From positions 62,001-126,000 of the IMG/VR virus record IMGVR_UViG_3300035034_003571: a DNA stretch of 64,000 nucleotides. The stretch is one strand, 5' to 3'. Position numbers and translations under genes: made by a program. Origin of the DNA: a virus. Under the pieces are notes generated by a model, which saw only the letters and a list, made by a program, of their open reading frames with translations, did no database searches and was not told the origin of the DNA. Shown here piece after piece: positions 10,727 to 17,179 of the stretch (position 1 is its first letter; every line of letters begins with the position of its first letter).

Positions 10727-11104
10727 TTAAAATACTTTTAAACTAACTACTGGGATGTTACTATTGTCTCCTGCTACCGGAATATAGAAATCAAAAAGCC
10801 CTATATCTCTCTTAGTTCCTAATTGAAATTTTACATCAAAAGATCCACCAACATTAGAAAATTCGGGGGCGTAAGTAAATATATGCTTTCTAATTTGCTC
10901 TTTTATGGAATCTTCAGATAGATTCATTTCAAATAAAAGAGAATCTAGACCTAGACCAAAAAGCGGATCCCCCAGAACTTCACCTTTATTGGTTAACAGA
11001 AGCATCTTAATTTGACCTATGGCCATTTCTACTTTATCATTAACCTCTAATTGTCCTTCCTTATATCCTGGGTCTGACGGGTCTCTATTGTAAATTTCTT
11101 TCAT
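10727..11104 (-). CDS. gp25: Baseplate wedge subunit gp25 (gpW/lysozyme-like fold)
   Basis: A 125-aa protein matching gp25, the small wedge protein that contacts the sheath and nucleates its assembly. Visible signature: LLLTNKGEVLGDPLFGLGL at about residues 35-53, followed by SLLFEMN, the classic motif of this family; length fits T4 gp25 (132 aa). The ATG at 11104 lies 21 bases after a GATATATA candidate late promoter. It is the first gene of the gp25-gp6-wedge run and is separated from the upstream structural gene by an opposing homing endonuclease gene. Confidence 0.9.
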   Translation of the reverse strand: MKEIYNRDPSDPGYKEGQLEVNDKVEMAIGQIKMLLLTNKGEVLGDPLFGLGLDSLLFEMNLSEDSIKEQIRKHIFTYAPEFSNVGGSFDVKFQLGTKRDIGLFDFYIPVAGDNSNIPVVSLKVF

Positions 11105-11123
11105 AGGAAATTCTTAGTTTCCT
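11103..11123. repeat. 7-bp inverted repeat in gp25 leader
   Basis: TAGGAAA and TTTCCTA flank a 7-base loop, directly upstream of and touching the gp25 start codon. In the mRNA it could form a small hairpin that covers the start. It has no T-run, so I do not read it as a terminator. Confidence 0.45.
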
Positions 11124-11125
11124 AT

Positions 11126-11133
11126 TATATATC
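11126..11133 (-). promoter_or_regulatory. Candidate late promoter GATATATA for gp25
   Basis: Perfect GATATATA on the minus strand, 21 bases before the gp25 ATG. It resembles T4 late promoter element TATAAATA and recurs before other transcription units in this window. Confidence 0.6.
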
Positions 11134-11167
11134 ACAAGATCCGTGATTGAGAAATTATTTTATTTAT

Positions 11168-11175
11168 GATATATA
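11168..11175 (+). promoter_or_regulatory. Candidate late promoter GATATATA for homing endonuclease
   Basis: Perfect GATATATA on the plus strand, 18 bases before the ATG at 11194. It is divergent from the gp25 promoter 35 bases away, so both genes appear to use the same promoter type. Confidence 0.55.
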
Positions 11176-11193
11176 GAGAAAATACGGCAAGAT

Positions 11194-12477
11194 ATGAATA
11201 ATTTATATGATATATTGAGAGAGCTTAAATCTAGAAAAAATCCCCAAGTTGGTCCAGTTTTAAGGAAGATTAAAAGAGATGAGATAATTATTAAGCATAT
11301 AAACAAAGAAACTAGATTTCTTGATAGTATATATAAAAATATTTCCATTCAGCAAAGATTTTATCACGTATGGTTTAATATAACAAACCCTCCAAAATGT
11401 GAGTATTGTGAAGATGTAAAAAAATTCTCACAATACTCTAGATTTTCTATAGATCAAAATAAAAAGGATTCAAATTATTATAAATATTGTGGAGGGATTA
11501 AATGTATAACCAAAGATTTTATAGAAAGAGGTTGTGGGAATCAAGGGTATGGTGCATTAATAGCTAAAATAAAAAATGATCCGAAATTATACGAAGATCT
11601 TTGTTCAGAAACAAAATTCTTGGATGTTTTTTATGATGATATATCAAATTCCCAAAGATTCTATCACATTTTTTTCGAATCTTACGAAATAGAAAAATGT
11701 GAATTTTGTGGAACCCCGAAAAAATTCACATTTAATGATAAATTTTCTACCAATAAAAATAAAAGGGATTCAAATTATTGTAAATCATGTAATTCAAAAG
11801 AATGTATTTTATTGGCAACTATTAAAGAATCAAAAAAAGGGGTATTTAATAAATATGGGGTTACGAACATTTGGGAAATTCCAGGATATCGAGAAAAATT
11901 AACTAACACGAATTTAATCAAATACGGGAGCGAATATATTATGGGGAGCGAACACTTTAAAGATAAAGTAAAGGAAACTATAAATATTAAATGGGGAGGT
12001 GACCATCCAACTAAACACGAAAAGACTAAGAATAAAAAATACGAAACGAATCTAAAAAAATATGGATTTTCCTGCGCATTACAAAATTCACAAATCCAAG
12101 AAAAACAACTTAAGTCCTGTTTTAAATCTAAAAAATATAAAATGACATCGGGTAAAATTGTTTATGTACAAGGATATGAACCATGGGCATTAGATATTTT
12201 ACTAGCAAAATATCAAGAAAATGATATTATAGTTGATAAAACGGGGATTGAAAAATATATAGGGAAGACGAAATATATTAATGAAAATAATAAAACATGC
12301 ATATATTTCCCAGATATTTATATTAAATCTATTAATGAAATAATCGAAGTGAAATCAGAATACACATACCTAATAAACGAAAACGAAAATATTCTCAAGA
12401 AAAATGCTATACTCAATAAAGGGATTAAATTTTCTTTTTGGATTTTCGACATTAATAAAAACCTAAGAATAATTTAA
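11194..12477 (+). CDS. Free-standing homing endonuclease with zinc motifs and PD-(D/E)xK-like core
   Basis: A 427-aa plus-strand gene inserted between minus-strand virion genes. The N-terminal half holds two related units, about residues 40-110 and 130-210, each with paired Cys motifs (CEYCEDVKKF with CGGIKC; CEFCGTPKKF with CKSCNSKEC), so an internal duplication with zinc sites is likely. Residues about 215-300 have repeats of the form K-Y-G-x-x (NKYGVTNIWE, IKYGSEYIMG, KKYGFSCALQ) typical of DNA-binding linkers in phage homing enzymes. The C-terminus has YFPDIYI followed by IIEVKS, a PD...ExK arrangement like Vsr/EDxHD homing nucleases. Selfish mobility is inferred; no intron boundary is visible. 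Confidence 0.65.
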   Translation: MNNLYDILRELKSRKNPQVGPVLRKIKRDEIIIKHINKETRFLDSIYKNISIQQRFYHVWFNITNPPKCEYCEDVKKFSQYSRFSIDQNKKDSNYYKYCGGIKCITKDFIERGCGNQGYGALIAKIKNDPKLYEDLCSETKFLDVFYDDISNSQRFYHIFFESYEIEKCEFCGTPKKFTFNDKFSTNKNKRDSNYCKSCNSKECILLATIKESKKGVFNKYGVTNIWEIPGYREKLTNTNLIKYGSEYIMGSEHFKDKVKETINIKWGGDHPTKHEKTKNKKYETNLKKYGFSCALQNSQIQEKQLKSCFKSKKYKMTSGKIVYVQGYEPWALDILLAKYQENDIIVDKTGIEKYIGKTKYINENNKTCIYFPDIYIKSINEIIEVKSEYTYLINENENILKKNAILNKGIKFSFWIFDINKNLRII

Positions 12478-12504
12478 CATAATCGATTGATTATCAACAT
12501 ATTA

Positions 12505-13299
12505 TCAATTCCATTGAAGGAAAAAATGCGGAGTATTTTCTCCGTCTATCATATCTTTAACCTCCTGAAGTTCATTTTCTCCGTCGGTTCTTAAGTCTGA
12601 AGGGTTTACCTGGACCCCGCCAGGAAGATTATAGTTGAACGCACTTAGCATTCTCGCTAAGTTTATTTTAGCTCTAGCTATAGTATATCTTACGAATAAT
12701 TCATCGTCATATAATTCATCATCATCCAAAGCAACAAAGCATCTTATAGCTACATCTACTCCTCCTGGATCGAAAGCTCCTTTGTTACTTTGTGGACCAG
12801 ATTCTCCTCCGACTCCACTTCTGTATGGATCCCTACCTAAAATAGTTAGTTTCTTAGAATTTTTATTCCATTTATAGGCAAACGTTTCTAGCATATAAGC
12901 TCTAGCTAAATCAAAATATGAATACATTACTGTTCTATATACTAAGTTGTCTCCCACGAAAGGTGACATTAAAAGTTCAGATCCTAGAAGTTTGGAATCT
13001 CCGAAATCCTTGTCTGGGTTTCCACTTATTCCAGTTCCATTAACTTCTCTAACGTCATGAACCGTTATGATTTTAGCTGGAAGTACTATCTGTCTGGTTC
13101 TTCTAAATTCTTGATGGTTAAAAACCTCACTAGCAACTACCATTACTCTTTCTTCTACAGCGTACTGATAATTATCATACATCCATGCTCTAGCTCTTTT
13201 TATTATCCTTTTAATTTCAGGTTCTTTTAGATTATAAGGTAAAGAACAGCTATGTGAAAGATCATCCTGTATTTCTTTTATTAATTCGGCTTCGGTCAT
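12505..13299 (-). CDS. Structural protein, possible neck/connector or tail component
   Basis: A 264-aa protein with no enzyme motif. It has a helical N-terminus (IKRIIKRARAWMYDNYQYAVEE), a central beta-rich part and a helical part near residues 205-230 (YTIARAKINLARMLSAFNY). The N-terminal pattern of a short acidic helix, LPYNLKEPEIKRIIKRA and a Tyr-rich helix resembles virion proteins of other T4-like jumbo phages that are annotated only as structural. It sits 4 bases after the amidoligase-like gene and before the gp25 operon. T4 gp13/gp14-type neck function is possible but not shown. Confidence 0.5.
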   Translation of the reverse strand: MTEAELIKEIQDDLSHSCSLPYNLKEPEIKRIIKRARAWMYDNYQYAVEERVMVVASEVFNHQEFRRTRQIVLPAKIITVHDVREVNGTGISGNPDKDFGDSKLLGSELLMSPFVGDNLVYRTVMYSYFDLARAYMLETFAYKWNKNSKKLTILGRDPYRSGVGGESGPQSNKGAFDPGGVDVAIRCFVALDDDELYDDELFVRYTIARAKINLARMLSAFNYNLPGGVQVNPSDLRTDGENELQEVKDMIDGENTPHFFLQWN

Positions 13300-13303
13300 C
13301 TAA

Positions 13304-14704
13304 TCAATTATCATTTTTAAAAAAGAAGTCTTTGCTTTTATCGTTCTTATCTTTTAATCTAGAATCAGTAACAAACCTAGCATTTCTTTTTTCCGACCAT
13401 CCTTTAACGGTCTCAGTAGTTTCGCTAATTTTAGCATTTTTAGCAGTATTTCCCGCTCTTAGTACTCCCCCCTCTATATCGCAGTCAATTTTTTTACCTT
13501 TAGAATCTATAAAGCAATCTATTAACTTATTAGAAAATTCAACGGAAGTATCTTTTATTTTACTGTTTTTGATATTGGATCCTCCAGCTACTTCAGAGTC
13601 TATAATTTCACTACCCCCAACTTTACAAGAATGAAAAACACAGTTTTTTATAACTGAATTTTTAATATCACAATTTATTAGATCAAAACCAGAAATATTA
13701 AAAGCGTCTCTTATTTTAGCATCTTTTACTTGGAATCTACCTACACTGGTATCATAGTTCAAAAATCCTCTTTTTAAATTCCCATCCACTATAAGGTCAA
13801 ATATTTTATCCCTTATTGTTGTATAGTAGGTTTTTATATTTTCGTCCCCTCCTTTAAGATCAACTAATATATGAAAGTCAGGATAGTGAGTAAAAAACCT
13901 TTGGGGATTTGAAAAACTACTAACCACGTTTCTATACTCCTTCATCATAGTTTCCAACTTCGAAACATCATCTCTAGAATAACCAGAAATTCTGCCGCTT
14001 AGAATATCATAAATATAAAGACATACATAGTCCATTATTTCCCTGATATCTTTAGATTTTTTCTGGTAATCAAGCCCTCCTATGTAACGGATTTCAATAT
14101 AGCCCTTAGAAAGTTTAGAAAAATTTACCCCATAATACTTATCTTCTGGGATTTTAAATAACTTCGGATCGATATTTCTTATGTTTTCAACAGAAGAAAA
14201 TCTATTCCTAGGTATTACTCTTTTTATAGATTTAGCATATACATTATTTGATCTATTTCCGAATTTTTTATAGATCATTCCTTCATTAAAACCTAAAATA
14301 AATTTGAGCCTATCTATATGTTCTATTCTATTTTTTAAATCAGTATCGAATTTATCGAAGCTTATAGAAAATTGGAAAGAACAAGAATCCGTAGTATACG
14401 CATTCTTGTCTATCCATCTTAGCATTTTATAAAATATTGGTATGGCTTCATTATAAGGTAAAGGTCCCGTTATCAACTCATACATTTTAGATCCTCCTGA
14501 ATAATCAGGTTCTAATTTAAAGGTATTTCTATCAACCTTCATTTTAGAATGGTACTTATCACAAAGCTCTACATTCTTACCAAGAACTTCGGAAATAGAT
14601 TTCCTCATTTCTCCTTTAAGCATTCCAGAAAAGAATTCGAATTCGAATCCTATAACGGAAGAGGCTAATGCAGTTGCTTTATCAAAGTGGTTTCTTTTAT
14701 TCAT
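13304..14704 (-). CDS. Amidoligase-like protein with C-terminal beta-solenoid
   Basis: A 466-aa protein. The N-terminal half fits the glutamine-synthetase-like amidoligase family: GFEFEFF at residues 19-25, an acidic strand near 64-68, ELITGPLPY at 76-84, and a Cys/Ser then Q-F-S strand near 105-112 where family members have a metal-binding H-x-H-like strand. The family forms amide bonds using ATP, often to modify peptides or proteins. Residues about 330-430 are a ladder of short repeats (FDLINCDIKNSVIKNCVF, SEIIDSEVAGGSNIKNSKI), consistent with a right-handed beta-solenoid. It overlaps the S1-domain gene by 8 bases and lies inside the baseplate block, so it may act on or be part of the virion. 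The His positions look altered, so activity is uncertain. Confidence 0.55.
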   Translation of the reverse strand: MNKRNHFDKATALASSVIGFEFEFFSGMLKGEMRKSISEVLGKNVELCDKYHSKMKVDRNTFKLEPDYSGGSKMYELITGPLPYNEAIPIFYKMLRWIDKNAYTTDSCSFQFSISFDKFDTDLKNRIEHIDRLKFILGFNEGMIYKKFGNRSNNVYAKSIKRVIPRNRFSSVENIRNIDPKLFKIPEDKYYGVNFSKLSKGYIEIRYIGGLDYQKKSKDIREIMDYVCLYIYDILSGRISGYSRDDVSKLETMMKEYRNVVSSFSNPQRFFTHYPDFHILVDLKGGDENIKTYYTTIRDKIFDLIVDGNLKRGFLNYDTSVGRFQVKDAKIRDAFNISGFDLINCDIKNSVIKNCVFHSCKVGGSEIIDSEVAGGSNIKNSKIKDTSVEFSNKLIDCFIDSKGKKIDCDIEGGVLRAGNTAKNAKISETTETVKGWSEKRNARFVTDSRLKDKNDKSKDFFFKNDN

Positions 14705-15863
14705 CCGATATCATCGCGAAAATTTTTCCTGCTATAGGATCTACCTCATAAATTACTACAGTAGTTTCGTCTCCCGTACCCAAATCTGCTGCACTATGAC
14801 TTAGATTATCATTAGGAACTAAAGCTAATGAACTAATTTCTGGAATTTCTACAAGAACCCCCGTCTTTTTTTTATGCTTAACTTTAGCGCTAAATTTAGG
14901 ATTTTTTCCATTGTTTATTTCAGCCTCAAGTTCATACAACCTTAAAGTCTTTTCTAGTGGTTCAGAAAAGGTTAGAGTTAATCTATTATTATCTCTAACC
15001 TCTTTTACATAGAATTCTATTTCGTCACCTGGGCTAAAGCTACTTAGTTCACTAAATCCACCCAATTCTGTTTTATGAAGTAATCCAGTATAAATATCTT
15101 CCCATTCAACAAAAACTCCAAAACTAGAAGTACCTGTTACTAATCCATGATATTTTTTAGTAAGATCCAATTCTTGAATTTTATGCTCCATTATTTTTTC
15201 AAGATATTTCTTATAAGAAATAATGAAAATATCCTTAGTTGGAATATAACTGTCGACCATAACAGGAATCTCTTTTCCTATATAAGCTTCGAAATCGGTT
15301 ATTTTATTAGCAGCAGCCAAAGATCCTGGAAGGAAACATTTTATTCCAGAAATATTAGCGATATATCCACCTTTGTTAATAGATTCAACTATAGCAGTAT
15401 ATGCAACTTTTTCCTCCTTTATCTGCATAAATAATTCAACTTTTAGACTATCTAAATAGTGATCTATGGCTGAACCGAAGTAATCGTCATTAACCTTTCT
15501 AACTACTAGAGTAATTCCAGTACCTACAGAAAAATCTAACCCAATTATATTTAATTTCTTGGCAGCTTTTAATTCTTTATTTAAGTCCACATATACGGTC
15601 TGTCCGCTTTTAGTGGAAGCAAAAACTTCTCCATCCAAAACACTATCTACCGTACATCCATAGGCTTTCCCCTCGGTTAGATCTTTAGGTTCATATAGTA
15701 TCCCACTATTGAAATAAGCATCATATATGGCCTTATCCTCTTGATTTAAATTTTTACTATTTCTAGATTTTATCCTCTTTCGATAGGTTTTAGCATCTAT
15801 CGCTGATTCCTCATAAGCTTCCCAATCAAATTCTTGGTCTTCTACTACTTTTTCTTTGTTCAT
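14697..15863 (-). CDS. Multi-domain S1 RNA-binding protein (ribosomal protein S1-like)
   Basis: A 388-aa protein with tandem S1/OB folds. The clearest is about residues 233-302 (KYHGLVTGTSSFGVFVEW, then GLLHKTEL, FSPGDEIEFYVKEV, LTLTFSEP). Others lie at about 62-130 (EGKAYGCTVDSVLDGEVFAS), 150-215 (AYTAIVESINKGGYIANISG, then FLPGSLAA) and 315-388 (FSAKVKHKKKTGVLVEIP). This is the arrangement of bacterial ribosomal protein S1, which brings mRNA to the 30S subunit. The first 55 residues are charged and lack S1 character. An own GATATATA promoter lies 27 bases upstream. A role in phage mRNA translation or RNA binding is inferred; a structural role because of its tail-block position cannot be excluded. 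Confidence 0.75.
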   Translation of the reverse strand: MNKEKVVEDQEFDWEAYEESAIDAKTYRKRIKSRNSKNLNQEDKAIYDAYFNSGILYEPKDLTEGKAYGCTVDSVLDGEVFASTKSGQTVYVDLNKELKAAKKLNIIGLDFSVGTGITLVVRKVNDDYFGSAIDHYLDSLKVELFMQIKEEKVAYTAIVESINKGGYIANISGIKCFLPGSLAAANKITDFEAYIGKEIPVMVDSYIPTKDIFIISYKKYLEKIMEHKIQELDLTKKYHGLVTGTSSFGVFVEWEDIYTGLLHKTELGGFSELSSFSPGDEIEFYVKEVRDNNRLTLTFSEPLEKTLRLYELEAEINNGKNPKFSAKVKHKKKTGVLVEIPEISSLALVPNDNLSHSAADLGTGDETTVVIYEVDPIAGKIFAMISDE

Positions 15864-15886
15864 TTTTTTAGTTTTAAAACGTGATT

Positions 15887-15909
15887 ATCTTATATATCTC
15901 ATATAAGAT
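15887..15909. repeat. Perfect inverted repeat over the S1-gene promoter
   Basis: ATCTTATAT, a 5-base spacer, and ATATAAGAT form a perfect 9-bp inverted repeat that contains the GATATATA promoter element of the S1-like gene. It could be a protein-binding operator or be chance in AT-rich DNA. Confidence 0.4.
15891..15898 (-). promoter_or_regulatory. Candidate late promoter GATATATA for S1-like gene
   Basis: Perfect GATATATA on the minus strand, 27 bases before the ATG at 15863, in a 65-base gap between genes. Confidence 0.6.
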
Positions 15910-15928
15910 TAATTTAAATCTTTATTTA

Positions 15929-16516
15929 TTATAAAGGAATAGAATCTATCAAAGATGTAAGATTAGCAATCTGATCAAACAGAAGAAGTAGAGAAGATGG
16001 CAAAACGTAAAGAATCTCGTTTGCTGCTTTTAATAAACGGCCGAAAGCTGCGGTAATAGATGATAATAATCCAGACAAAGTATTTTTAGAAGTTTTAGTT
16101 AAATTTAAAGCGTATACTGGATTGGGTGCAACTGGAGGTGTTCCGATAGCGGGAGGCAAAAGAATATTTGCTATAATGCTTGTAACGTCAGGTGGAATTC
16201 TTTCAACCCCTTCCTTTAATATTTTATATTCCTGTTTAACTATAGATATTTGTTCGGTAACTGATTTCTTTAAATTAGCTCTTAAAGTTTCCTCCGCCTC
16301 TTCCCTTTTTTCGTTTGCTTCACTAATAGCTTGCTCCTCGTCCATTCCTCTATCTATATTCTCTTGAATTTCTTCGCTAACTATAGTATTATAGGATCCG
16401 AGTCCAGCACTCTTAGCTACTAAATTATTAGTTACTTGATCTTCATTAAGTCCCGGTAAATTTTCGCCCAAATCCCCCAATTTTTTAATCAAATTTTCTT
16501 GCTGTTCTATAGACAT
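15929..16516 (-). CDS. Unknown helical baseplate-region protein
   Basis: A 195-aa protein I do not recognise. Residues 55-110 are charged and strongly helical (DEEQAISEANEKREEAEETL), likely coiled coil. A Pro-rich spacer (LPPAIGTPPVAPNP) at about 118-132 leads to a hydrophobic helical C-terminus (SGLLSSITAAFGRLLKAAN, then LYVLPSSLLLLFDQI), which could be amphipathic or membrane-active. It follows the gp5-like spike gene by one base and ends just before the S1-gene promoter region, so it is the last gene of the hub/spike run. A hub accessory or chaperone role is possible. Confidence 0.5.
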   Translation of the reverse strand: MSIEQQENLIKKLGDLGENLPGLNEDQVTNNLVAKSAGLGSYNTIVSEEIQENIDRGMDEEQAISEANEKREEAEETLRANLKKSVTEQISIVKQEYKILKEGVERIPPDVTSIIANILLPPAIGTPPVAPNPVYALNLTKTSKNTLSGLLSSITAAFGRLLKAANEILYVLPSSLLLLFDQIANLTSLIDSIPL

Positions 16517-16517
16517 T

Positions 16518-17177
16518 CTATTTAGTTTTAGTATTTTTACTTAATACTCCAGAGGGTAAAGGAATAACTGGGGGAGCTCCGGAACTAGGATGAGTATGAG
16601 TATCATAGATTCTTTTAAAAGAATCCCCTTTAATAACAGATTCTATTGCTCCTTCTCCTAATTCTATATTTCTAGAATTCACAATAACTTTCCTTTCCTC
16701 CATTCTTATTTCATCGTCTCCCATTTTTACAACAACTCTAAGATCTCCCCCGTCTCTAGTATCCAATTGAATTTTTGCATTATCTAATTCTAAAAGTAAA
16801 CCATCTCTTTTTGTATATAAGATTTTCAATGGTCCGGGTTCTGACTCTGTATCATATAATAAAACATGAGATCCCTCATATGAATCCCTTATTTCGTCTA
16901 ACATTACTTGGGAATATGAATGGATAAATTCATAATAGATATTATAGTAATTATCTCCATCCATATCTATTCCCACTACCGCACCTACTCTAGGAATGGA
17001 TATGGTTCCAGATGCATTTCCTCCGGCGAAAATAATACCACCAGCTTGATCCGCCCACGGAAGATCTTCGTCTTCTATATCATCAAAAAGACCGAAAACT
17101 CTTATTTTAGCTCTCGCCTGGTATAGAGGATCTTTGTTGTCCACTATAATTCCATATCTAGTCTTTCCTTCCGGCAT
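16518..17177 (-). CDS. Baseplate central spike, gp5/gpV OB-fold type
   Basis: A 219-aa protein. Residues 1-95 match the gp5 N-terminal OB domain that plugs the hub: YGIIVDNKDPLYQARAKIRV, then EDLPWADQA and the GAVVGIDMDGDNYYNIYYE strand. Residues about 110-185 form short beta repeats (LELDNAKIQLDTRDGGDLRV, EIRMEERKVIV) as expected for a trimeric beta-helix stalk. The tail DTHTHPSSGAPPVIPLPSG is the usual end of phage spike stalks. Unlike T4 gp5 (575 aa), there is no lysozyme domain, so it is closer in size to P2 gpV. It sits between the 989-aa hub-region protein and a helical protein. Confidence 0.8.
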   Translation of the reverse strand: MPEGKTRYGIIVDNKDPLYQARAKIRVFGLFDDIEDEDLPWADQAGGIIFAGGNASGTISIPRVGAVVGIDMDGDNYYNIYYEFIHSYSQVMLDEIRDSYEGSHVLLYDTESEPGPLKILYTKRDGLLLELDNAKIQLDTRDGGDLRVVVKMGDDEIRMEERKVIVNSRNIELGEGAIESVIKGDSFKRIYDTHTHPSSGAPPVIPLPSGVLSKNTKTK

Positions 17178-17179
17178 TA

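Noticed and set aside
11103-11123. Hairpin upstream of gp25 considered as terminator
   Set aside because: Stem is short, AT-rich and has no T-run; kept only as an inverted repeat.
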